Source of the DNA: Pelargonium nanum
Lineage: Eukaryota > Streptophyta > Magnoliopsida > Geraniales > Geraniaceae
Direction: 5' to 3'
Assembly (NCBI GenBank): GCA_036897485.1
Contig: JAYMTF010000002.1
Span: 1 to 64,000 of the forward strand
DNA: 64,000 bases
Below, piece after piece: positions 40,366-51,100 of the stretch (position 1 is the first letter of the stretch; each line of letters opens with the position of its first letter). The position numbers and the translations under genes are program-made. The notes below the pieces were generated by a model. That model made no database searches, was not told the origin of the DNA, and saw only the letters and a program-made list of their open reading frames with translations.

Positions 40366-41247
40366 TTACTTTTGACTCCCCCAAATCAGAACTATAGCAA
40401 TGATACCAAAATAGACAACGAAAAAGAAAGGGGTGAAATCTTGCTTTTCTGGCTTGTCCTCCGGGATTGAAGCTTCCTGATTAGGAAAGAGAAACTCATT
40501 AATGGCACTATAAATATCGCACCAAAAAGTCGGTGCGATATCGATGAGGTATGAAGAAAGATAGTAAAGAGTGTGTGAAAAGCAAGCATATACAAACATC
40601 CTCTTTGGAGAAAACCAAGTGAGGAAACTACGCCCTGATTGGAAAACAGATCCGCCCTTACTCAAGCCCTTATTCGCTAATACAGAAACTCCCCTTCTTG
40701 TATTCATACTCTTTTTAGATTTTACAATTTCTGCTAGGATTATTACTCGTTTTCGAGATATCCTACCAAAAGCTAAAAAATCCCTACGAGAAAAAAAGAC
40801 GCAAATCGGCCCAAAGCCTTTTTTCAAACTAATTAGAACACTCCCAAGATCAGAAAACATCGCTAAAAGAAGCTTTTTCGATTGGGAAGAATGTTCTTCT
40901 GACTGCATCCAAGAAATTCCTATTGCATAAGAAAAGGGCTCTCCGTCGATTCCTTTGCAAATAAGAAAGGATTCAATCTCTAGATTAGAGCAAAGGGCTT
41001 GGTAGAGTTCCTTAGGACAGAGAGATCTTGAGTTTGTTAGGAAGATAAGAGCGTGCTTGATAGCGGATTCTCGGCCCAAGCTGTTTTCGGATTTAAGCGA
41101 AAATTCTAACTCTGTAGGTTTAGACTGCGCGGACCCAAACCACAAATTATGAATCTGGGTCTTGTATTTTTGACCAAGAAAAGCCCCCCCAAAAAAGGAA
41201 AGACTTATCACTAAGAAGATAAAAATAGGAAAGAATTCTAGCATCAT
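40366..41247 (-). CDS. orf293: unknown membrane protein with nad3 N-terminus
   Basis: An open frame of 293 codons, far beyond chance for this composition. It opens ATGATG, and its first 15 codons align with plant nad3: MMLEFFPIFIFLVISL compares with the NAD3 form M(M/-)LEFAPI.IYLVISL, and the similarity is visible in the DNA through TTAGTGAT. After about residue 18 I recognise nothing. Predicted membrane segments are residues 5-25, 216-237 and 273-289; the middle (about 27-210) is hydrophilic and Lys/Arg/Ser-rich, followed by an acidic-basic stretch (EDKPEKQD, 263-270) just before the last helix. No conserved metal or nucleotide motif is seen. It lies upstream of nad6-cox2 on the same strand, behind a promoter-like motif and a tRNA-like element. 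The borrowed 5' end of a respiratory gene plus a novel membrane body is typical of recombination-born mitochondrial ORFs, including male-sterility genes; function here is inference. Confidence 0.75.
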   Translation of the reverse strand: MMLEFFPIFIFLVISLSFFGGAFLGQKYKTQIHNLWFGSAQSKPTELEFSLKSENSLGRESAIKHALIFLTNSRSLCPKELYQALCSNLEIESFLICKGIDGEPFSYAIGISWMQSEEHSSQSKKLLLAMFSDLGSVLISLKKGFGPICVFFSRRDFLAFGRISRKRVIILAEIVKSKKSMNTRRGVSVLANKGLSKGGSVFQSGRSFLTWFSPKRMFVYACFSHTLYYLSSYLIDIAPTFWCDIYSAINEFLFPNQEASIPEDKPEKQDFTPFFFVVYFGIIAIVLIWGSQK

Positions 41248-41316
41248 AACAACCTAGTTCTTTCTCTCCCTTCTTGATTTAGACCTATAAACTAAGAAAA
41301 CTTTTCTTGTATGAGT

Positions 41317-41376
41317 CTCCCCAAGTATGATTTGAACCTACGGCCGTTCGGTGCTCTACCACTGAGCTATTGAGGA
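41317..41376 (-). pseudogene. trnN(GUU)-like element lacking anticodon arm
   Basis: The minus strand reads TCCTCAATAGCTCAGTGGTA at its 5' end and GTAGGTTCAAATC...CTTGGGGA at its 3' end, which is the plastid-derived trnN(GUU) of plant mitochondria. The acceptor stem TCCTCAA/TTGGGGA pairs at all seven positions (one T-G) and the D-arm is intact. About 12 bases are missing where the anticodon arm should be, so it cannot decode. It lies about 70 bases upstream of the orf293 start on the same strand. RNase P and RNase Z can cleave such tRNA-like 't-elements' in plant mitochondria, so it may set the 5' end of the orf293 message. Confidence 0.75.
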
Positions 41377-41579
41377 AGACGGGTAATAAGTACTCTATAC
41401 TCTATCTAAACTCTGCTCGTTCTTTTAGGATATTTAAGGAGCTATAATTAGGGGCCCTCGGGTACCCTATCTTTTTTGTAAACCTAACAGACCTTACTTA
41501 AAAATATGAGGAGAAGCATTATCTCTGGCCATAGTCCTAATAGTAACGAATACCGCTGATTGACTATAGATGACAGTTA

Positions 41580-41588
41580 TCTCTTATG
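41580..41588 (-). promoter_or_regulatory. candidate mitochondrial promoter for orf293/nad6-cox2
   Basis: The minus strand reads TTAAATCATAAGAGATAAC, containing CATAAGAGA, the conserved nonanucleotide of dicot mitochondrial promoters, with AT-rich sequence upstream. Transcription would run through the armless trnN-like element into orf293 (start 333 bases downstream) and nad6-cox2. About one such match is expected by chance in the window; position and orientation make this one credible. Confidence 0.45.
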
Positions 41589-44500
41589 ATTTAAGGACAC
41601 AAAAGAGTATTCCAAAATATAGACTAACTTCGGCCAGTACTAGTAGTACTAAAGAAGCCTCTAATGAACTCTCCTCTAAGACGCCTACTAAACCGGAGTT
41701 GATAAAGGAGGGATTGGTCCCATTAATTTAAGTACTTCTTCTATTTGTTTCTTACTGGATATACGAAAGAAATAGAAAGTTTGCCAGTATGTTATTTCCC
41801 GGATTGCATGAAAATGAGTTATATAAAATTTCCAAGGGGTTCCTAATAAAAAGGGTGTCGTTCAATAACTTATCCCATTTTTAAAGTTTATAGAGAAATC
41901 CAGTAGGATCCTTCTTTTTTCAATTTATGTGTTATAGGGGACCCTACAAAGCATATAATGTTAAGTAACAATAAAACAGATTATCCTGCAAAGTAAACCC
42001 ATAAATGGGTTTTCCTAAAACCTACAACAAGAATGGCTTACATTATAAATATTTTTTTCTACAGCAGAAACAAAGAGGAATCGTTGTAGTAAAACCAGCA
42101 ATGCTTTTTCGGTAGGAATAAAAATATTTTCCAAAGTGCAGATTTGTTCGTGATAGTCTCTACTGTATTTTAGCGTATACAAACCCTAGGTGTAGTTGCT
42201 AAACAACCCTTTATTATTTTAAAAAGGCTTCTTTAATTTCAACCTATTCTCGTATTAGTTAAATTTATTATAAGGGGAACTCCTAATAATTTAGTCCGCA
42301 ATCACTTAGATACAAATATAGCCAACCTTCCTTAATACTAATGTATTTGAATACTAACTCTATAGTATGCCAAATAAGTAGTAAGGAGTCTTCTAAAACT
42401 AAAGCCGGAAGTGTTGTCAGATAAGAAGTAAAAATATCCGCGCATATATTAAGGGAGACTTTCTGCCATAGAATCCTTTTACCTTTTTTAATACAGATAT
42501 CTAGCCTCTAATGTTATTTTCTTGAAAGTATAACGATTAACAATTGAATTTCTCTGTTAGTAGGAAGATCTGAATATTGTTTCGGGTATTCTATACCCCC
42601 GGTGCTTCTAGCCAGTTAGTAAGTTATATTCCTAGTAATAGTTGTTTTATTGTATCTACGTAGATAGTTTTTTAATAAAAATATTTAAGAGTTCTTTTCT
42701 TTATTCACAAATAGCACAATCTTATAACTCTATCATTACGAAGTTCCCCTATAGATCTTAGATGCTTTTTATAATGTGTTTACTTGGATCTCTACTGATT
42801 GTCCAATTAGTTTTACTGGTATTGCAAGGGTCTTTTTGTTGTGTTGTCCTGGATATATTCAACTCAGTTCCACGGATATTCTTCTAACCGGGGCTGGGTC
42901 CGCGAGAATAGAAGTCATGAAATAAGGTTCTAACATGTTAAATTCTATAAACCTTAGCATGTAGATTCTTATACTAAAGACAGAGTGCCTAGTAACTCAT
43001 CAGATAATATGAAGATTGAACCAATAAGGTGAGCTCCGAACAGGATATCCTATATTTAGGTAGATATATCGTCAATAAGCTATAGTTTTTCTGCTAGCGA
43101 ATTTAATTGACGAGATACATCTGTGTAGAAGGAAAATCCATAAGGTATACAGTAAAGTACATATTTAGCTACAAACATCTTGCCCAAGCATTCATTTAAA
43201 ACTACTAAAACCCCGTCTTGGTATTTATACAGTAACAGAGTATTCAGAAGGGGGCCCCTTGTTAGAATAGACCTTATTCTTTGCTTGTATTTTAAGTTTT
43301 TTATTCTTATTCAAATATATTCATAATAGTCCTGACTAATATAAAATATAAAAGGAGGGAATCTTTGGAATAAAAAATAGAAGTACCGAGAATATTTGAA
43401 CTAGCAATCCTACGGTAGGTATAAACAAGTACAAAAAATAGAACTCGGTAGGGTCTGAAACAGCATGATCTTGTAAAAAGTATAGGAAAACTTAGATCCA
43501 AATTAAAGATTTATGGCATGTTGCTTACGTGTCGGGATAATAACCTTATATAAATATACGAGTAAATGCGCTCTTTTTTATATAATGCATATTTTTAATT
43601 AATAAAAACCCGATATCTAAGACAAGGTAAGAAAAAAATACTGAAATAAAAAAAATGTTTATTACCTTTTTCTGCAGTCTTATAAACCTATAAAAGCTTT
43701 TAATTATATATTAATACTTTCCTTTTTGTTTTTAATGTTTTATAAAGTAGTGTAATGAATAACTTTTGTAAATGTTAAGGGCTTTATTCCAAGTTAATAC
43801 TAAAAGTATTAGATATAAGTAATAACTTTTAGGTACCCTATCCCATATTAAATATACATATTTGCGCCTTTAGTCGAGACGGGAAACGTACCCAATTTAA
43901 AAGTTCCTGTTATGCGCAGTCTTTATCTTCATAGGGTAGTACCCCAGCAGCCCGTGTACCGTACGAATTCAGGTATAGAGAAAAGCAAGTAGCTCTTGTG
44001 CTCGCCCGAGCGACAAACTTAGTAAAGGTACGATGGTTCGTACAATAAGTACGAGGTAAAGGCAAAAATTGGGATAGGGAACTAACTAGTGGTCTTTAGT
44101 AGGTTAAGTCGCGTGCATAAGCAAGTGGTGGGGAACCCTACGAACAGAATTTAGGAGATGATAACTTTTTAATAATAAAAAGAACGGGATCCAATAATCT
44201 AGGGTTATCCCGTATAAAGGAGAGTAACAAATTAAAGCTAGAAGTGACCGGCATCATTAGAGCTAGTTATAGAAGATTAGCTGCTATCTAACTTTTTTCC
44301 TCTTCTGGGCGGGTATGATAGTTGTCTGATTCATTATACTGACCATTGCTAATAGAATGCGTATTCCTTCCTTATCCGACGGATATCTCTTTAACTTTGT
44401 ATTTATTGTAATTAGATATTACATTGTCTTAAGATTATATTCCTATTCTGAGTTGAGTAGTATAATAGGTCTAGGTCTCTCTTATCTTTATCTCTAGGAA

Positions 44501-45079
44501 TCCCTAGATTTTTCATACCCGATTTATAGAAATTTTAGTATTGTACCCTTTTTTATATTATTAGTCTCAGTTTCATATAACGAAATCTACCTAAAGGAGT
44601 ATAGTATTTTATTTAAAGAAGACCTCTAACGTCTTCCAGGCCAAACTCTATCAAAAAAAGACATAAGAAATAACTGTAAAAAAAGGTAAATAAGGGGACC
44701 CCTATTAAATCCGTTAATGATTTTACACTTTTTATTTATATGCAAGTATACAAAATAAGATTATGTAAGTACTTTACGAACGCTTATCTCTATATTGTGC
44801 CGTAAGTTCGGAGATTAATTAAATAGGGGTCCTATACTAAGCGATACATATACGGAAGGGTTCGTTTAGAGGTCTCTATAATCGAGAATTTTCTTATACT
44901 ACGATATCCCAAATAACTAAATCACAAGAGTCCCCCTAAAATTGGCTTCTCATAAGGGGTACAAAGTAGAAGATGGGGTAGTGAAAACTATTAAGACTCT
45001 TAGTAATAAAAAGGCGGAGCAAGATATAGATTTAAATATAAAGGTGGAATCTATTCCAACACTTGACTAGCCGTATGTA
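41589..45079. other. intergenic DNA with one denser patch
   Basis: No gene recognised. A patch at about 43,866-44,160 is richer in G+C and in short complementary segments (CCCGTGTACCGTACG, GTACGATGGTTCGTAC) than its surroundings. I tested it by eye as a group II intron domain V, 5S rRNA or tRNA and it fits none. GGGCCC palindromes lie at 41,452 and 43,252, and an AAGGGGACCCCT palindrome at about 44,692-44,703. Confidence 0.45.
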
Positions 45080-45151
45080 TAGAGTGATAGCTTAGTGGTA
45101 GGGCATCCTCGTTGTAAACCGGCATTCAAGGGTTTGAACCCTTTTATACAC
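45080..45151 (+). pseudogene. trnQ-like tRNA remnant
   Basis: The order TAGAGTGATAGC, AGTGGTAGGGCATC, ACCGGCATTCAAGGGTTTGAA, CCTTTTATACAC follows plant mitochondrial trnQ(UUG) closely. The T-arm pairs well (AAGGG TTTGAAC CCTTT, one G-T). The anticodon region GTTGTAA would read UGU, but its stem TCCTC/ACCGG does not pair, and the acceptor strands pair poorly with one extra base on the 5' side. I treat it as a pseudogene retaining a good T-arm. Confidence 0.6.
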
Positions 45152-48100
45152 GAGAAAGCGCACTTATATGTCAAGAAGAGGCTGAGTAATTCTTGTAGTG
45201 CTTTTTCTTTTTTTTCTCTGGAATTAATTTTTTTGTGGCTACACAGAAAAAGTAATTTGTTATCATCCGTTTAGTAACAGTAGATAGGTTTTGAACCGAT
45301 GCAATTCTAATACTATCCGTCGCGCTTTGTTCATTTAACGGCAAGTTACAATAATATAGTCCTTATTAAGGCACGGGGCCCTTGAGATGCTTGATTATAG
45401 GATATCTCCTTATTCTAGGTTCTTCTTACTTATTAAGTTTTTAAGTCCTAGCCTGATAGCCAAACGGCTAGTTTTTTTATCTGTTATATAATCGTAGCTG
45501 AGCTCAAATTATTACTTCTACTCATATAACGAATAAAATCTGCAAATCTATTCATTGAACTTATAACTTACCAAATTATTGGGGCTTACCGTATGTCAAG
45601 GTATATAGGGTAAGGCATGGTTTACTAAACGGGGATCTCTTTAGCAAAAGACAAAATTTACATTTTCATGATAACGAGGATATCTATACCTCGGTTATAG
45701 GCATATTAGAGTATAAAAATTTTGAGTGTGAGATGGATAGTTGATTTAATCGTTCACTATATATAATACGTAATATCAGACTTGTAGACAGAGTCAAGTT
45801 CATTATCTAGTAGTCTTGGATGTGAAATAAGAAATGCAGATATATGAATTACACTGAGTTTCTCTAGGATATTTATTCAGTAGTAGTAAGTAGACGTAGT
45901 AGAGTCCAAATTACCTTAGCGAATCGAGAAAATACTAACCTTGTTTTTTTAACCCTGCTCATGTCACGATAACATATCTAAGTTCTTATTTTCTTATTCT
46001 TTTTTTCCTGTAAATATTCCTGCTTTTCTTGCTCGAGACTTGCTATTATCGGGTACTTTATACGGGGGAGCCTTTTAGTTTGAATCCTGTTTTTTACTTA
46101 ACTTAGTTAAATACCTTGATGTATAATTCTTATTCCTAATCAAAAAACAACTAATATCTTTTTTCCCAGACATACCTACGGGGTACAAAAGTTAAACAAA
46201 TATAAATAAAAGTAAATCCGAGCGTCTACCTAACCTGATTTTAAAAACTCATTCTAAGTATAAACTGTGGTACAACCTTGTCATAAAAAGGGTTTCCTAG
46301 AATCCTTGTATTTTGAATCAATTATATATCAAAGACCTTATTCCACTTTCTAACTTTCTACTTAAACTAATAAAAAGAGCTCCTGCCTTTGTCTGTGTAA
46401 AAGCCAAATCAGGTATACCTTCTTAACAATGAAACTTAAGTCCTTATAATTAAAAGAAGTATTCCTCATGACTAAACTAAGAGTAGATAATTCAAGATAC
46501 TATGGATTAACTAATAAGAAGAGTATTCTATTTAAACAACTAGTGGTACCTTATTGCTTTATGGATATGTCCATAAATTCCTGGTTTTACAACTAAATAC
46601 AAGACTTAGACCCCACTCTGCCAGTTAATGTAAATCGATTCACAAAGAACTAAGGAAAAAGAAACTTAAAGGGCTGGGATTTACCATACTAACTGTATTT
46701 ACTTATTAGTTTATTAGCCAAAATCTATTAAATAATAGAATATCCAATCCAGAAAAGAACTTTAAGGTCTCAACTAGCCCCTTTTGCTTTGATATCTTAT
46801 ATCAAATGTCTGTCTTGTTAGTAGGGGATCCTATTGCTTTTTTATACATTTAGTATGATTTATGCGCAATCCTTGGACTACAGGGTAAGACAATACTTTT
46901 TTTATGTTAAACCCATTGCATGACCTTTTCCATGCGCTTTAGCACGAGTTATTCGTTTTCTCAAGTTTTTTGTATATAAGAATCTTCCACGGAATATCGG
47001 TATTACTAAGAGCAGTGGTTTATACCACTTTGTATATTGGCAGGCAAGTAGAGTATTCACAAAAGTATTCTTCTTAATTATGAGGCAGTAAAGGTACCTT
47101 TATTTCTATGACATAACTCCAAATTGAGGACAAAGCAAGGTTTTTAGGCTATGCCCCGGTATCAAAGAGTAACTCTGCAGTTATTTAAAATCTTTGTATG
47201 CTTCTAGTATCTTAAAAGATCTCCTGTAAAATTGCAAAAATCCTTAGGATATTCCTACATATTAATAGTACAAAGTCAACTTGTAGGTGCGAAATCCCAA
47301 AAGCATATCCCTGGTACAAAGAATTCAGTAGCCTCTTTTAGCACCCGTCTGGTATATAACATTTTTGTATAAAACACATTAAATTACTACATATTCTTAG
47401 GCTTTATCTTTACTTCAGCTCTCTATTAATCAGACACAAAAAAGCTTCTTACAAAAAAAAACTTCATTTTACTATGTGTTTGTAAAGTAAATCACTAAAT
47501 AAACATAAGGTATATGTATTTGTTAGGCCCCTTTTGTTATAAGACAAGTACTCTATATTCAGGTATTCCTAGGCATTGTATACAGTTTGAAAATTTGAAC
47601 TACTTGAAATAAAAGAGAATCCCCCTCTATTAGATTCACCTGAGTTTTATTCCCTTTTCAGAGGTTTCTAAAGAGCGCTGAAGCAGGGAACAGACTTAGA
47701 TATAATAGTAATAGGATTTAGCTGGTCAAATATAAGTTATAGTTATTTCGAATAAACTAAATTTTTTTGAGGGCACCCGTATGAAAAATTATTAAGACAT
47801 ACCTAGTTAAATAAAAAAACCAGCTCGTAACTTCAATGTTGATTTTCTTTAAAAACTCCTCTAGATACAGATAACCTCTCTTTAGGAATACCGGGCAATA
47901 ACTCTTTACGGGAAACCTTTTTTATTATAGAAGCTCTGATTTCAGTAGGAAAACTAGGTCTGAGTACTTGCATAAGTGTTAAAGCGTGAATGCTAGCTGC
48001 TTTATCGGATCCTGAATAATAAGTATTCTTATAGGTTAGGTGTAAAAATTCTCAGATTGCAAACCCTTTTGTTTTGCACAATTAAATTCAACAACACGTG

Positions 48101-51100
48101 GTAAAAATAAACTGTATTCACTTCTGTCTGCGGGGATTTTTTTGTACTCGTATTCCAGATATAATAATGGCAGGGTTCCTTTTATCTGGGCAAGAAAGTT
48201 AGGCGCATTCCGCATTCCTTGTAAGCTCCCTTCTACTTCTAGGCTTTTGCTTTACAGCTTGGGATATACCTCCTATTAATAGTAATACGTTGACTGGATT
48301 CCTTCTTAAATTAGGGGTAGTCTTGAAGATTATGTCCATAAAAGGATCAATTTAAGTTTTGTTACTCCTTTATGGGTTTATGGATAGGAGTTTCTCAGTA
48401 GTATTACGATTTTCAACCACTCTAACTTTCGCTCCTATAAGGGCATGCAAAATGAAAAAACCGTTTGGGGGAACGCCGTCACTTTCTTTTATTGTGTTTG
48501 TTTCTGTTACTAGTTTCGTGGGAATACAACTTACAGTACTACAATTCTAAGTTCTTAACAATTTAACTTTATAAATCATAAGAAAAGACCCGTTCTTCTA
48601 ATTTTAATAAAACGGGAACAGCTAATTTCAAGGTTTACAAGGCAAGCAATTAGAGGTTATCTTCTGTGACTCCGGTCAATATCTGTATAATTAGCTCTAA
48701 GCAAGAGAGCACAACAAAAAGGACTAAGCTAGAGTTCACTATTAAGTAATACAGAAATACAGATTCGCTAACTCCCCTATTAACTTAAATGAAAAGACTA
48801 ACTTCTTTTAACTGTGATAAATGAATCGTAAACCACTGGAATTTTATAGTAGGATTTACCTTTCTTCGAGTTAGAACTATTATGAAAAACTTGAGTCAAT
48901 TAAAGAATTTTAAGCTAGTACTACCTATTTGCAAGCAAGCTTACCCCACTATGCTCAACTAAAAAGATTAGTTAGTGCTTTACCTATTAAAGAAAAGAAG
49001 TAAGATAATCCTTTTTGCTTTTATAGGAGTGCCCTATATGGTATAGGAATATCTAAAAGGAGTTTAAAGCATTTTAAAGTTAAGAAAACCTAAGAAGTAA
49101 ATTTATTTTTAGTTTTGACAGAACCCGGTTTATTACGAAGTGAGACTCCTATAAGCACCTCTTTTTATTCCTTACTCTAAAATCTTGTCTACTTAGTTTA
49201 TTTGTTGAAGTTTTTTTGAAAGGACCCTTTTTATGTCTATAATAATACAAGGAATTCTTGAGTTATCCCCTAACATTTATGAACGGAGATCCATAAGCCT
49301 AGTTTTTAACTAATCTTTGTTGATCTGGACATTTGTATACTATTGAATTTGAAATGAGCTCTATTTGAGGTTTCGTCTAACCAAAAGTTGACAATGTTGT
49401 AATATGAATATTAGGAACTTAAGTTGTTCATGCGATCCTGTTTTTACGTACCTTATTTAGAGAAGTTTTCTACCGCCCGGCTATCGGCGCTCTTAGCTAT
49501 TTTTCAAGGCAAGCAAAGCTGCACAAGTTTACTAAAGTTCAGCTCATATAAGGATTAATCAAGGTTTCCCTACATTTTTGTATCTAAACAAGCCCATAGT
49601 TAGAATTCCATATTTACCACAGAGATAATATACTAGTTTAGGACCTGCCTATTATACCCTTCCCAGGCGAACTATTCTGTGGCTGCAGATCCCTCTATAA
49701 TTACTATATTTTGCCTAGTTAAGAATTAAGAGATCGCATTAGTTTCATTTCAACGAAAAGACAAAGTTACTATAAAATAAAGTGTGAAGCTAGTACTAAG
49801 AAGCTCGTATTGTAATGATTCTAGATAAGAAAAGAGCTAGCCAGGTTTCTTCCAGTTGATACTTCAATTTCCGGGATGAGTCATAATTGGAATTTTTAAG
49901 GTATAGCTTTCCAGAAGGGTGGGGTCGATCCTTACTAGAGAGAGAGCCTTTTGTGTATTAAGGAGATTCCAGATTTGTAAAGTGGAAACATATTATATGA
50001 ATTGGAATAAGAAGTGTACCAATAAATTAAGTTGCATTTTCTAGGTGTTTACAAAAGAAAGTTTAGCAGCTTATTTAAGGGAGTCCCTTAAATAGGGAAA
50101 AAGCTTATGAACTCTAGTTTTCTTATTTCTTAGATTCCTAGACTTTGTTCTTTGTGTTAACTACACCCTTAATAAGTTAGGAAGCAAGCAAATACAAGCT
50201 ATCTTTACAGGTATCCGCTAAAAGTCTATAGAAAACTTTATCTACTTAAAATACCTAAGATTAGTCGATAAAACTCATACTTTTTCGCAGGCCTAGAGCA
50301 TAGTAGTAATAGTCGGGGTCGCTGAAAAGTCTTAATATTCCGTTTATATAGCTAACCGGACTCCTTTAGTAATCCTGTTTACTTATATATAAACCTTTGA
50401 TGTACCATTTTTAAATTTTTACTCTAATTTCATAGCTGCTGATGGGGAAAATACCTAGGAATTCTTAAGGATAGATTCGGGGTTAATAGTAAAGGCTTAC
50501 TTAATAAAAGTAAATTAATGAATCCGTAATTAAGTTTTACCTCTCTCTACTCATTGACAGGACCTAATCCGAGTTCTTTTTTTTATAAAAAAGCTCATGA
50601 ATTCTCTACATATAATTTTTTGAACCTATCAATTCAGATTAGTCTTAGTCACAACATTCAATATATAGTCTTATTTAGGAGTTACTACGAACTATGAGCC
50701 TCCTAACTCCGCTCCAGTACTTAATATTATTTGTGTTGTTGAGACCTTTCATGCTGAATACAAATAAATTAAAGCAGTAACGGGGGCGCCTATATCAATA
50801 ATACCGTATCATCTAATAACTTAGACAATAAACTTGATACCTTGTCGGTAATTTTAGTGGTTTTTACTAGTTCTTATTTTAGCGCAAATGAAATAGAAGT
50901 AAAAACCTAAAAACTCATAGAAAAAAGGAGGATTCAATTTATATATTTCGTACTATATAAACCTACAGTTAATCTAATATTACAAGGAATATTCAGTTGA
51001 AGCTTTTTCTTTACTGATATTACTAACTTAATAACAAAAAAGAAAGCACAAAAAGCTATAAGTAGAGCGCCAGTTGCTTTGTACGAATAAAGGGGTTGTA

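Noticed and set aside
40571-40930. 119-codon plus-strand frame
   Set aside because: It lies antisense within orf293 and is its shadow.
40366-41247. orf293 as a divergent atp4
   Set aside because: A short stretch (CPKELYQALCSNLEIES) loosely resembles the ATP4 block around QALLCRNLNVKS, but the N-terminus is nad3-like, the length is 100 residues too great and the C-terminal helices do not fit.
43866-44160. denser, partly self-complementary patch, considered as group II intron domain V, 5S rRNA or tRNA
   Set aside because: The order of helices and conserved bases fits none of these; only its higher G+C stands out.
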